From: Pseudomonas sp. B20(2017)
GTDB lineage: Bacteria > Pseudomonadota > Gammaproteobacteria > Pseudomonadales > Pseudomonadaceae
Length of the DNA: 64,000 bases
Direction: 5' to 3'
NCBI RefSeq assembly: GCF_002113125.1
Contig: NZ_NEJP01000007.1
Span: 124,001-188,000 of the forward strand
Shown: positions 1 to 7,862 of the stretch, piece after piece
How positions within the stretch are numbered: the first letter of the stretch is position 1
Layout: every line of letters begins with the position of its first letter
Position numbers and translations under genes: made by a program
The notes under the pieces: generated by a model
The model's database searches: none
Seen by the model: the letters and a program-made list of their open reading frames with translations, nothing else
Told to the model about the DNA's origin: nothing

Positions 1-425
1 TGTTCGATGAATCGTTCGGCGTGTACGGCTCACCGGAACAGGTGGCGCTGGCCGCCCGTCGCACCCCGGCGCTGATCAGCGTGCGCTGGCATAACTCGAA
101 ACTGTACGCCCACGGCTGGGAAGCCTGGTGCGCGCAGTCAGGCGAGAACTGGTTGAATCAGCATCCGGCCGTCCGCGAATACGACGAAGAGCATTACGCG
201 CTGCAAGCGGCCATCGCCGGGCAAGGGCTGGTGCTGGCGAGCAACATTCTGGTGTCGGAGAGCGTCGCCAGCGGTCTGCTGATGCCGTACAAGGGCGAGG
301 TACAGGTTGATGGCGCCGGTTACAGCGCGCTTTGCGTACCGGGCCGTGAGCGGCATCCACCGGTGAAGGCGTTTTTTGCCTGGCTTCGCGAAGAAGCAGA
401 ACTGTCCGGGCATGCTCCGCGCTGA
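1..425 (+). CDS. LysR-type regulator, C-terminal part only
   Basis: The reading frame is open from the left edge (codons in phase from base 3) to the TGA at 423-425, so about 141 residues are present and the N-terminal helix-turn-helix lies outside the window. What remains looks like the second half of a LysR substrate-binding domain of the GcvA-like kind: a stretch predicting ligand-pocket strands, the segment GQGLVLASNILVSESVASG followed by a PYKGE turn, and a terminal helix (PPVKAFFAWLREEAE) typical of these regulators. Target genes and effector cannot be judged from this fragment. The next gene is co-directional but 100 bp away and is not obviously connected. Confidence 0.75.
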   Translation, partial: FDESFGVYGSPEQVALAARRTPALISVRWHNSKLYAHGWEAWCAQSGENWLNQHPAVREYDEEHYALQAAIAGQGLVLASNILVSESVASGLLMPYKGEVQVDGAGYSALCVPGRERHPPVKAFFAWLREEAELSGHAPR

Positions 426-524
426 AATCCGATAAAACTTTTTGCAGCGCTCATCACTCACAACCAGGTAGCGATCACGTCAGCAGAACGTGGCGTAAAC
501 CGGATTAGCCTCCAGGAGACTGAA

Positions 525-1055
525 ATGAGTGACCTGCATTTGTCTGATGTTCAAACCCTGCGCGAGCGTGCACGACAACACGTCGAAAACGGCGCGGTGA
601 CCGAAAGCTACAGCGCCAATCGAGAAGAAGTGCTGCGTCTGCTCAATGAATCGCTGGCCACTGAACTGGTCTGCGTCTTGCGCTACAAGCGCCACTACTT
701 CATGGCCAACGGATTGAAAGCCAACGTCGCCGCCGACGAGTTTCTCGAGCACGCCATTCAGGAAGCTGAACACGCCGATCGCCTGGCCGAGCGGATCGTG
801 CAACTGGGCGGTGAGCCCGAGTTCAACCCGGACTTGCTGTCGAAGATGTCCCACGCGCAATACGTGGCCGGCAACACCTTGAAGGAAATGGTCTACGAAG
901 ACCTGGTGGCCGAGCGGATCGCCATCGACAGCTACCGAGAGATCATCCAGTACATCGGGGAAAAGGATCCGACAACACGCCGGATCTTCGAAGACATCCT
1001 GGCTCAGGAAGAAGAGCATGCGGATGACATGGCGGATATTCTGAAAGACCTCTAA
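525..1055 (+). CDS. ferritin-like / bacterioferritin-family diiron protein
   Basis: A 176-residue, almost entirely helical protein of the ferritin-like superfamily. Two carboxylate/histidine motifs typical of a diiron four-helix bundle are visible: EAEHAD near residues 85-90 and EEEHAD near residues 164-169, with a further Glu in ATELVCVLRY on the first helix. Bacterioferritins oxidise Fe(II) and store the ferric mineral in the cytosol; some family members (DPS/Bfr-like) act in oxidative stress. The protein is a little longer than classical bacterioferritin (about 155-160 residues) because of an N-terminal extension of about 30 residues, and I do not see the haem-ligand methionine context clearly, so the exact subclass is open. 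The ATG is preceded by AGGAGACTGAA. Single gene, followed at once by a palindromic repeat. Confidence 0.75.
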   Translation: MSDLHLSDVQTLRERARQHVENGAVTESYSANREEVLRLLNESLATELVCVLRYKRHYFMANGLKANVAADEFLEHAIQEAEHADRLAERIVQLGGEPEFNPDLLSKMSHAQYVAGNTLKEMVYEDLVAERIAIDSYREIIQYIGEKDPTTRRIFEDILAQEEEHADDMADILKDL

Positions 1056-1076
1056 TCCCCGCTAACCCCGCTGACT

Positions 1077-1183
1077 GATCGTTCCCACGCTCTGCGTGGG
1101 AATGCCGCCATGGACGCTCTGCGTCCGCTGTTGGGACGCGGAGCGTCCCGGGATGCATTCCCACGCGGAGCGTGGGAACGATC
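1077..1183. repeat. intergenic inverted repeat, GATCGTTCCCACGC family
   Basis: The outer arms GATCGTTCCCACGC and GCGTGGGAACGATC are perfect inverted copies, with further internal palindromes (CTCTGCGTGGGAATG, and GACGCTCTGCGTCC facing GGACGCGGAGCGTCC). A second member of this family lies at 32212-32313. It sits between a plus-strand and a minus-strand gene, where it may also end transcription. Confidence 0.85.
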
Positions 1184-1196
1184 TGAGTTGCAGCGA

Positions 1197-3272
1197 TTAC
1201 TTGGTGGGTTTGACGGTCACCGGTGCCTTGCCCGCCTTCATCTGCTCCAGCAACGGCGCGCACTGGTTCGGCTCGCCGCCACTCGGCGCCACCAGCGCCA
1301 GCAGCCCCGCCGCCGGCGCAGCGATCACACCCAGCGCCACCATCCCTGCCCCGCGCAACATCAGCGGTACAGCCTTGACCCCGGCATCAGGCTTGATGAA
1401 CTTGCCACGCACGTACAGCGGCGAACGCAGGGAAATCAGACGCCAGCCCTTGGACTCCGGCGTCACCGTCAGATCCAGTTGCTCGGTGGCCATGTTCGCC
1501 GTGCCGTCGATGTAGATGATTGCGTTCTCGGTATCGAACACAAACAGCCGCGTGCTCGCCAGGCCGGTCTTGATGTCGAAGTCCGCCGCTGCGCAGTTGA
1601 TCTTCACTTCCTTGTCGCCAAAGATCTTGCCGACCACGTAGTTGCCGACGTTGAGCCCTGCCAGTTCCATCAACTCGCGACTGATCGCGCCGTCGTTGAT
1701 CAGCATCTTCAGGTTGCCGTTGGCGCCGCCCAGCAGCCTGGCCACCGAGTTGCCGCGACCGGCGATATCGGCATCACCGTTGAGCTCGCCGAAACTGGTC
1801 TTCATCGGTTCGAAGGTCGGGAACAGCTGTTTGAGCTTGAACTTGCGCGCGGTCAGTTTGGCCCTGCCTTCCAGCGGTTCGGTGCGACCGTTGAGCCGAA
1901 TCTGCGCGTCGAGGTTGCCACCGGCCACGCCGAAGCGCAGCGGCTCCAGACTCAGCTCGCCGTCGTTGAGTTTGAGGTGGGTATAGAGGTCGGTGAACGG
2001 CAGTTCTTCGCTGTGGACGATGCGTTTGCCGGTGAATTCGACGTCGGCGTCCATGTCGCGCCAGCGCTCGGTCTTGAACTCTTCCACCGGCAGCACCCTG
2101 TCCGCCGGCTGCTTGCTCTCGCCACCACGAGCCTTCTGCTTGGCATTAGAGTCGGCACCGATCAGCGGCGCGAGGTCGGCGAACAACAGTTGATTGGACA
2201 GCAGCGCGCCACTCAGCTTCGGTCGTGGCTGGCTGGCGACGTAAGCCAGATCGCCATGGATGTCGCTGCTGCCGATCTTGCCGTTGAACTGCTCATAGCG
2301 AAATTGCGCACCGCCCGGCTCGTGCAGTTTGGCAATCAAGTGGCCGTCGGTGGCATAAGGCGGGGTGTCCGGCAGGGTCACGCCAGTCAACGGATACAGA
2401 TTACCGAGGCTGGCGCCCGCCAGTTTCAGGCGCAGATCGAGGGCGCCGAGATTCAGCGGATCGGTCAGGGTGCCGGCGAGCTCGACGCTGGTATCGCCGA
2501 TCTTTGCCTGGGCCTGCAACGGGAACGGTTTGCTCGCATCCTGCAGCGCCAGCAGGCCGCCGATCTTGCCCTGGCCGGCGAGTTTCTGGCCGTGGTACTG
2601 GCCGGTGACTTTCAGGCCGAAGGCATAATCCTGCGGTGCGCCGCCCTTGTCCTGAGCAGTTTTCGCGGTTTTGTCGCCGACGATGTCGCTGAACGGAATC
2701 GGCTTGCCCAGCGGATCGATCAGCAGGTCGAGGTTGGTCTTGAGGGTCTGGTCATCCAGGGTGACGTGGCCCTTGTCGAAGCCGATGGCGCCAATGTCGA
2801 CCACCCAGTTCGAGGGCTCGGCATTCGGATCCTTGGGGTCGAACTTGAAGGTCCAGTTGGCTCGGCCGTCGGCCAGACGTTGCAATTGTGCGTTGGGTTC
2901 GGTGAGGTCGATGCGCGGGATCGTCACCCGTTGCGCCAGCAAGGCCAGCGGCGAGATGCGCAGCTCGACCTTCTTGAGGGTGACCATCTGCGGTTGCTTC
3001 GACCAATCCGGATTGCCCAGCGTCAGGTCTTCGGCCACCACATGCGGCCATGGCACCCAGGCGCGCCAGCCGCCCTCGTCGAGTTCGCGCCGCCAGACCA
3101 CCGACAGGTTGCCGTTGATGGCGAACGGTCGGTGCAATTCTTCCGAGACTTTGGCGTTGAGCGGCGGTTTGATCCGGTTCCAGTCGAAAAACACGATGAC
3201 CAACACCAGCACCGCCAGAAGCAGCACAAGGGTGGCGAAGGTCCAGGCGAAGATTTTACGGGTGCGCGTCAT
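1197..3272 (-). CDS. AsmA-family envelope protein
   Basis: A 691-residue protein with one N-terminal membrane segment (about residues 6-28, very rich in Leu/Val) followed by a long region of beta-strand-rich repeats, ending in a glycine/alanine-rich stretch near the C-terminus. This layout, the motif FDWNRIKPPLNAKVSEELHR just after the membrane segment and the late FDTENAIIYIDGTANMATEQLDL segment are characteristic of AsmA/YhdP-type proteins. These are anchored in the inner membrane and are thought to bridge the periplasm for lipid transport to the outer membrane. I chose the ATG at 3272 because AGGAG lies 9 bases upstream; an upstream in-frame start would add nine residues without a better ribosome site. 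It is a monocistron. The opposite strand also carries a long open frame, which I regard as a GC shadow. Confidence 0.85.
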   Translation of the reverse strand: MTRTRKIFAWTFATLVLLLAVLVLVIVFFDWNRIKPPLNAKVSEELHRPFAINGNLSVVWRRELDEGGWRAWVPWPHVVAEDLTLGNPDWSKQPQMVTLKKVELRISPLALLAQRVTIPRIDLTEPNAQLQRLADGRANWTFKFDPKDPNAEPSNWVVDIGAIGFDKGHVTLDDQTLKTNLDLLIDPLGKPIPFSDIVGDKTAKTAQDKGGAPQDYAFGLKVTGQYHGQKLAGQGKIGGLLALQDASKPFPLQAQAKIGDTSVELAGTLTDPLNLGALDLRLKLAGASLGNLYPLTGVTLPDTPPYATDGHLIAKLHEPGGAQFRYEQFNGKIGSSDIHGDLAYVASQPRPKLSGALLSNQLLFADLAPLIGADSNAKQKARGGESKQPADRVLPVEEFKTERWRDMDADVEFTGKRIVHSEELPFTDLYTHLKLNDGELSLEPLRFGVAGGNLDAQIRLNGRTEPLEGRAKLTARKFKLKQLFPTFEPMKTSFGELNGDADIAGRGNSVARLLGGANGNLKMLINDGAISRELMELAGLNVGNYVVGKIFGDKEVKINCAAADFDIKTGLASTRLFVFDTENAIIYIDGTANMATEQLDLTVTPESKGWRLISLRSPLYVRGKFIKPDAGVKAVPLMLRGAGMVALGVIAAPAAGLLALVAPSGGEPNQCAPLLEQMKAGKAPVTVKPTK

Positions 3273-3419
3273 GCACAAAGCTCCTGAAGACGACTGCATC
3301 CATTGGCACGACGCAGCTGAAACGGCAGGCCATGATGGCCCTCATGAAATCTGTGACTGACAAACAGCCCGCAGGTTTAATCCAAAGCCCCAGCGAGGGG
3401 AAAAAACGGTCGTCATTCT

Positions 3420-3431
3420 GACCGATCGGTC
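3420..3431. promoter_or_regulatory. 12-bp perfect palindrome in the asmA-like / repeat-protein intergenic region
   Basis: GACCGATCGGTC is a perfect 12-bp palindrome about 150 bp upstream of the AsmA-like gene and 220 bp upstream of the divergent secreted repeat protein. Palindromes of this size are often operators, for example for TetR-family proteins, one of which is encoded nearby at 4333. No binding protein can be assigned from sequence alone. The rest of 3273-3653 holds no gene that I can support; 3540-3610 is noticeably AT-rich and probably contains the promoter of the repeat protein. Confidence 0.3.
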
Positions 3432-3653
3432 GAATTGGCGTTACCGCCCCCGCACATTTGCGGGGCGCAAGTGGGTGGAAAATACCCACCGCAGTGCAAA
3501 ACCGCCCGCCTGAAACGCCCGAGCTAGAGCCTCCCAATGGAACAATCAATTCTGTTGATTATTACCATTGTGTTTATGAACTTTTATATCGACTTATCGA
3601 GAGTAGCATTAGCTTCGTACCCACTTTATCGCCCTCCCAAGGAGCAACCCATC

Positions 3654-4160
3654 ATGAAACGCCAACTTCTGTTCAGTCTTACCCTCTCGATGCTGGCCAG
3701 CACCGCTTTCGCTCTGCCAGCTGCCGATCAAGCGACTCCGCAAGTCAAAACCAGCCACTCGGTGTTCAGCCAGACCGTTGCTGCTGATGGCTCCGACCGC
3801 ACTCCACAAGGCCAGACCCTGGCTGAAAACGGCCGCAACCGTCTGGAAGAAAAAGGTCTGGTTCAAGATGGCTATGACAAAACCCCTCAAGGTCAATTCG
3901 TAGCTGAAGGCGGCCGTGATCGCCTGGAAGAGAAAGGTCTGGTTCAAGACGGTTCGGATCGCACTCCACAAGGTCAAACCCTGGCATCTGACGGCGGCGA
4001 CCGTACCCCACAAGGTCAGACTCTGGCTTCTGACGGCGGCGACCGCACTCCCCAAGGCCAGACCCTGGCATCGGACGGTGGTGACCGCACTCCACAAGGT
4101 CAAACTCTGGCCGAAGGTGGTGGTGACCGTGTGATCGAACGCAACAGCGCTTTGAGCTAA
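3654..4160 (+). CDS. secreted protein made of 13/14-residue tandem repeats, unknown function
   Basis: A 168-residue protein with a clear Sec signal peptide (KRQ, then a hydrophobic core, then STAFA with cleavage expected before LPAADQ around residue 20). The mature part is almost wholly tandem repeats. Type A is a 14-residue unit of the form DGxDRTPQGQTLA plus one variable residue; type B is a 13-residue unit containing NRLEEKGLVQ. The order is A-B-A-B-A-A-A-A, ending with GGGDRVIERNSALS. It is strongly polar and acidic/basic mixed, has no cysteine, and I do not recognise a domain. AAGGAG precedes the ATG by 8 bases; an in-frame ATG at 3537 lacks a signal peptide context and is less likely. 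Monocistronic with its own terminator. Expected location is periplasm or outside the cell. Confidence 0.85.
   Translation: MKRQLLFSLTLSMLASTAFALPAADQATPQVKTSHSVFSQTVAADGSDRTPQGQTLAENGRNRLEEKGLVQDGYDKTPQGQFVAEGGRDRLEEKGLVQDGSDRTPQGQTLASDGGDRTPQGQTLASDGGDRTPQGQTLASDGGDRTPQGQTLAEGGGDRVIERNSALS
3789..4118 (+). repeat. 42/39-bp hierarchical tandem repeats inside the secreted protein gene
   Basis: Units read directly from sequence: A 3789-3830 (42 bp), B 3831-3869 (39 bp), A 3870-3911, B 3912-3950, A 3951-3992, A 3993-4034, A 4035-4076, A 4077-4118. All unit lengths are multiples of three, so copy-number changes keep the frame. The last four A units are most alike, suggesting recent amplification. 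Confidence 0.9.
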
Positions 4161-4176
4161 GCCCATGGCGGCCTGG

Positions 4177-4206
4177 AAAAAAAGCCCAATCCCCGGATTG
4201 GGCTTT
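4177..4206 (+). terminator. Rho-independent terminator after the repeat protein
   Basis: Stem AAGCCCAATCC / GGATTGGGCTT with a short CC loop region, preceded by an A-run and followed by TTTT. It starts 17 bp after the stop codon. Confidence 0.85.
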
Positions 4207-4332
4207 TGACTTTTCAGCAGCCTGTATAAAGAAGTCGCGATTTCCCGCTTTCATCCCCCCCTGCCGTTCGACGCCGACAAAGCCTATTTGCTAGAGTGCG
4301 GCGCTTGTCTTGCCTAAGAAAACACCCTTGCG

Positions 4333-4965
4333 ATGCTGCCCCGCGCCGAACAGAAACAACAGACCCGCAACGCCCTGATGGACGCTGCCCGCCACTTGAT
4401 GGAAAGCGGCCGAGGATTCGGCAGCCTGAGCCTGCGTGAAGTGACGAAAACCGCCGGCATCGTGCCCACCGGTTTCTACCGGCATTTCGCCGATATGGAC
4501 GAACTCGGCCTGGTACTGGTCAGCGAAGTCGGCCAGACCTTCCGCGAAACCATCCGCCTGGTGCGCCACAACGAATTCGTCATGGGCGGGATCATCGATG
4601 CGTCGGTGCGGATCTTCCTCGACGTGGTCAGCGCCAACCGTTCGCAATTCCTGTTTCTGGCCCGTGAGCAGTACGGTGGATCGTTGCCGGTGCGGCAGGC
4701 CATAGGCCGTTTGCGTGAAGACATCAGCTCCGACCTGGCGGCCGACCTGGCTTTGATGCCCAAGCTCCAGCACCTCAATTGCGAAGGCCTGAGCGTGATG
4801 GCCGACCTGATCGTCAAATCGGTGTTCGCCACCCTGCCGGACATCATCGATCCGCCCGCCGAAGCCCTGCCCGAGCATCTGACGCCCCAAGCGAAGATCA
4901 CCCAGCAGTTGCGCTTTATCTTTATCGGGTTGAAGCATTGGCAAGGGCTCGGCAGTACCGAATAA
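4333..4965 (+). CDS. TetR-family regulator, DesT/FabR type
   Basis: A 210-residue TetR-family repressor. The N-terminal helix-turn-helix reads SLREVTKTAGIVPTGFYRHF (about residues 36-55) and is followed by the DxDELG turn, both very like FabR of Escherichia coli and DesT of Pseudomonas aeruginosa, which sense acyl-CoA saturation and control unsaturated fatty acid genes. The remainder is an all-helical ligand domain. In P. aeruginosa, as I recall, desT sits directly beside ureE and next to a desaturase operon; here ureE follows but the upstream neighbour is not a desaturase, so its targets must lie elsewhere. The ribosome site is weak (TAAGAA), so the start is less certain than the identity. 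DesT orthology is inference. Confidence 0.75.
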   Translation: MLPRAEQKQQTRNALMDAARHLMESGRGFGSLSLREVTKTAGIVPTGFYRHFADMDELGLVLVSEVGQTFRETIRLVRHNEFVMGGIIDASVRIFLDVVSANRSQFLFLAREQYGGSLPVRQAIGRLREDISSDLAADLALMPKLQHLNCEGLSVMADLIVKSVFATLPDIIDPPAEALPEHLTPQAKITQQLRFIFIGLKHWQGLGSTE

Positions 4966-4987
4966 TTCCTCTCCAGCCCCAATACCC

Positions 4988-5075
4988 TGTGGGAGAGAGC
5001 TTGCTCGCGATAGCGGTGTGTCAGTCAACTCTATATGACTGGGCGGACGCCATCGCGAGCAAGCTCGCTCCCACA
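4988..5075. repeat. REP-type palindromic pair
   Basis: Two inverted REP units, GTGGGAGAGAGCTTGCTCGCGAT and ATCGCGAGCAAGCTCGCTCCCAC, separated by about 40 bp. Of the remaining intergenic space 5076-5240 I see nothing beyond the expected ureE promoter. Confidence 0.9.
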
Positions 5076-5240
5076 CGAGCTCCTGTTTGGTGCATGTAAA
5101 AAACTTCATGCACCAAAACACCCCACAATCCTGCAACATCTTGAACATCCACTCGTCTCCGACAGGGTTTTCCTACGCCTCGTCCGGTTGGCAAGCCCCT
5201 TGCTCTAGCCTGAGCATTGTCCACTGCTGGAAGCTTTCCG

Positions 5241-5741
5241 ATGCTGGTGATTCATCGCAGAATCGACCCCCAACCCGTCTGGGCCGCCGAGTTGCACCTG
5301 ACCTTCGAAGCCAGGAGCAAAAGCCGCCTGCGCTGTTTCAGTGCCGAAGGCGAAGACGTCGGATTGTTTCTGGAGCGCGGTCAACCGCCGCTATATGACG
5401 GCGAATGCCTGCAAGCCGAAGATGGCCGGATCGTCCGGGTCTGCGCGCGCCCCGAACAACTGCTGCACGTCACCTGTGCCAACGCCTTTGAACTGACCCG
5501 CGCGGCCTATCACCTGGGCAACCGCCATGTTGCGCTGCAAGTCGGTGACGGCTGGTTGCGCCTGCTCGACGATTACGTGCTCAAGGCGATGCTCGAACAA
5601 CTGGGTGCGCAGGTCGAATCGATCGAAGCGCCGTTCCAGCCGGAACACGGTGCCTACGGTGGCGGCCATCATCATTCGCGACACGGTGACGAAGACTTCA
5701 ACTACGCGCCGAAACTCCATCAGTTCGGCGTCCGCTTGTGA
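5241..5741 (+). CDS. ureE: urease accessory protein UreE (nickel chaperone)
   Basis: A 166-residue UreE. It binds Ni(II) and delivers it to the UreG-UreF-UreD-urease complex in the cytosol. The N-terminal peptide-binding domain begins MLVIHRRI; the central metal-binding domain contains GNRHVALQ, whose His is the conserved interface nickel ligand; the C-terminus has a short histidine cluster (GGGHHHSRHGD) typical of UreE metal-binding tails. I chose the ATG at 5241, eight codons downstream of another possible start, because family members begin at this point. The stop overlaps the ureF GTG start by four bases, indicating translational coupling in ureEFG. The urease structural genes and ureD are not in the window. 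Confidence 0.92.
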   Translation: MLVIHRRIDPQPVWAAELHLTFEARSKSRLRCFSAEGEDVGLFLERGQPPLYDGECLQAEDGRIVRVCARPEQLLHVTCANAFELTRAAYHLGNRHVALQVGDGWLRLLDDYVLKAMLEQLGAQVESIEAPFQPEHGAYGGGHHHSRHGDEDFNYAPKLHQFGVRL

Positions 5742-6412
5742 ACCCGGCCTGGGCGCTGCTGCGCCTGGCCAGTCCGCAATTGCCGATTGGCGGCTACAGC
5801 TATTCCCAGGGTCTGGAAATGGCTGTGGATAACGGCCGCGTCGACAGCCCGGACCGCGCCCGCCGCTGGATCAGCGATCAACTGCTGCTGAACCTCGCGC
5901 GGTTCGAGGCGCCCATGCTGCTCGCCCATTGCCAGGCCGCCGCGGACGAAAACTGGGAAGAATTGCGCAAGCTCTGCGAAAGCCATCGCGCCAGCCGCGA
6001 AACCCGCGAACTGCATCTGGAGAGCCGGCAGATGGGCTACTCGCTGCAGCAATTGCTCAACGGCCTGCCCGAACTCGATCAGCCCGCGCGGGCCTTTCTC
6101 GAACACTGCGCCGAGCCGCACCTGGCCTTGTGTTGGGCACTGGCGGCGCGCGCCTGGCAGATCAGCCCGCAGGACGCCCTCGCCGCCTGGCTGTGGAGCT
6201 GGCTGGAAAACCAGCTCGCGGTGCTGATGAAAACCCTGCCGCTGGGTCAGCAAGCCGCCCAGCGCCTGACCAGTGAACTGCTGCCGCTGTTGCAACAGGC
6301 CCAGCAGGACGCCACCCGAATCAATCCCGAACACCTCGGCAGCGCCGCGTTCGGTCTGTCCCTGGCGTGCATGGCCCATGAGCGCCAGTACAGCCGCCTG
6401 TTCCGTTCCTAG
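5738..6412 (+). CDS. ureF: urease accessory protein UreF
   Basis: A 224-residue, all-helical UreF. It bridges UreG and UreD during GTP-dependent nickel insertion into apo-urease. The N-terminal signature [21 protein letters not shown] is partly visible as [16 protein letters not shown] near residues 12-27, and the C-terminal part carries the [21 protein letters not shown] ending typical of the family. The start is GTG at 5738, inside the ureE stop (GTGA overlap); no better start exists and the family N-terminus matches. Confidence 0.92.
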   Translation: MNPAWALLRLASPQLPIGGYSYSQGLEMAVDNGRVDSPDRARRWISDQLLLNLARFEAPMLLAHCQAAADENWEELRKLCESHRASRETRELHLESRQMGYSLQQLLNGLPELDQPARAFLEHCAEPHLALCWALAARAWQISPQDALAAWLWSWLENQLAVLMKTLPLGQQAAQRLTSELLPLLQQAQQDATRINPEHLGSAAFGLSLACMAHERQYSRLFRS

Positions 6413-6434
6413 GGCCTTTTATCTGGAGAATCAC

Positions 6435-7049
6435 ATGAACACACAACCCCTGCGCGTCGGCATCGGCGGCCCGGTCGGTTCCGGCAAAACCGCGTTGACC
6501 CTGGCCCTGTGCCTGGCGCTGCGCGAGCGCTACAACCTGGCAGTGGTCACCAACGACATCTACACCCGCGAAGACGCCGACTTTCTGGTGCGCAACGAAG
6601 CGCTGGCACCGGAACGCATCATCGGCGTGGAAACCGGCGGCTGCCCGCACACGGCGATCCGCGAAGACGCCTCGATTAACCTCGAAGCGGTGGATCAACT
6701 GAACCGGCGTTTTCCGGGGCTGGACCTGATTCTGGTGGAGTCCGGTGGCGACAACCTGTCCGCCACCTTCAGCCCGGAACTGTCCGACCTGACCATCTAC
6801 GTGATCGACGTTTCGGCCGGCGACAAGCTGCCGCGCAAGGGCGGGCCCGGCATTTGCAAATCCGACCTGCTGGTGATCAACAAGATCGACCTCGCGCCGC
6901 TGGTCGGCGCCTCGCTGGAGATGATGAACAGCGACACCCAACGCATGCGCAACGGCAAGCCGTTCGTGTTCAGCAACCAGAAAACCGGTCAGGGCCTGGA
7001 AGACATCATCACCTTCATCGAACGCCAGGGCCTGCTGACCGCAGCCTGA
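6435..7049 (+). CDS. ureG: urease accessory GTPase UreG
   Basis: A 204-residue SIMIBI-class GTPase. The P-loop GPVGSGKT lies at residues 12-19, the conserved nickel-binding Cys-Pro-His sits in [11 protein letters not shown] near residue 70, a Walker-B-like [15 protein letters not shown] follows, and NKID gives guanine specificity. GTP hydrolysis drives nickel transfer from UreE to urease. GGAG lies eight bases upstream of the ATG and the gap from ureF is only 22 bp, so it belongs to the ureEFG transcript. No irregularity seen. Confidence 0.95.
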   Translation: MNTQPLRVGIGGPVGSGKTALTLALCLALRERYNLAVVTNDIYTREDADFLVRNEALAPERIIGVETGGCPHTAIREDASINLEAVDQLNRRFPGLDLILVESGGDNLSATFSPELSDLTIYVIDVSAGDKLPRKGGPGICKSDLLVINKIDLAPLVGASLEMMNSDTQRMRNGKPFVFSNQKTGQGLEDIITFIERQGLLTAA

Positions 7050-7076
7050 TTCACTGATCAACAAGGAAGCTTATCC

Positions 7077-7649
7077 ATGACACTCAAACGTATTCTCGGC
7101 GCCGTCGCGCTGCTGCTGACCCCGGCCCTGGCCTTCGCTCACCCCGGCCATGGCGACTCTGGCCTGGTGGCCGGCATCAGCCACCCGATCGGCGGCCTCG
7201 ACCATTTGCTGGCGATGGTGGCCGTCGGTCTGTGGGCCGCGCAGCAGCAAGGCGCCGCGCGCTGGGCGCTGCCCTGCACCTTCGTCGGCACCATGCTGAT
7301 CGGCGGCCTGCTCGGTTTTGAAGGGCTGGAATTGCCGGCGCTGGAAAGCGGGATTGCCGCCTCGGTGCTGGCGCTGGGTCTGGCGGTGGCGCTGGCCGTG
7401 CGTCCGCCGTTGGTGATGGCGGTGGCGGCGACGGCGTTGTTTGCGCTGTTCCATGGCGTGGCACATGGTCTGGAGTTGCCGGACATGTCGAGCCCTTGGG
7501 CGTATGCCGCCGGTTTCGTGGTCGCAACGGCTGCCCTGCATGCGGCGGGTTATGCGGTTGTGCGTTTTCTGCCTCAGGCGGCTGCGCCGTTGGTACGACT
7601 GGCCGGAGCGGCTTCAGCGGTGACGGGCGCGTGGTTGCTGGCCGGTTGA
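7077..7649 (+). CDS. ureJ: HupE/UreJ-family metal permease
   Basis: A 190-residue integral membrane protein with a cleavable N-terminus (ALAFAHPGHGD) and about six hydrophobic segments. HPGHGD at the mature N-terminus, HPIGGLDHLLAM near residue 36 and FHGVAHGLE near residue 123 are the His/Asp motifs of the HupE/UreJ family, which imports or helps load nickel (sometimes cobalt). It starts 27 bp after ureG with AAGGA upstream of the ATG, so it is probably the last gene of ureE-ureF-ureG-ureJ and supplies nickel for urease. The symbol is by family and context. Confidence 0.85.
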   Translation: MTLKRILGAVALLLTPALAFAHPGHGDSGLVAGISHPIGGLDHLLAMVAVGLWAAQQQGAARWALPCTFVGTMLIGGLLGFEGLELPALESGIAASVLALGLAVALAVRPPLVMAVAATALFALFHGVAHGLELPDMSSPWAYAAGFVVATAALHAAGYAVVRFLPQAAAPLVRLAGAASAVTGAWLLAG

Positions 7650-7671
7650 ACTCTATCGACTGATCAGGCCT

Positions 7672-7758
7672 CTTCGCGAGCAAGCCCGCTCCCACAGTTG
7701 TTCTGTGTTGTTCACAAGTATTGTGTTCGGCGTGACCGTTGTGGGAGCGGGCTTGGTC
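7672..7758. repeat. REP-type palindromic pair
   Basis: Inverted units TTCGCGAGCAAGCCCGCTCCCACA and TGTGGGAGCGGGCTTGG, the second one degenerate on its outer side. It follows the end of the urease accessory operon. Nothing else is seen in 7759-7862. Confidence 0.85.
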
Positions 7759-7862
7759 CGGGCGGCGATCCGACGAAGGCGGACTGACAGACACCGCGTC
7801 TCATCACGCCGCCGCTCTGCTACCATGTCGCGCAATCGCCCCTGCCGTGACGACGTCCGCCC

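Noticed and set aside
1110..3287. 725-codon open frame on the plus strand opposite the AsmA-like gene
   Set aside because: Composition is typical of an antisense shadow in high-GC DNA (His/Arg/Gln/Val/Gly-rich), no ribosome site, and the minus-strand protein has clear family features.
3537..3653. An upstream ATG that would extend the repeat protein by 39 residues
   Set aside because: The added segment is AT-rich leader DNA; the ATG at 3654 has AAGGAG and starts a proper signal peptide.
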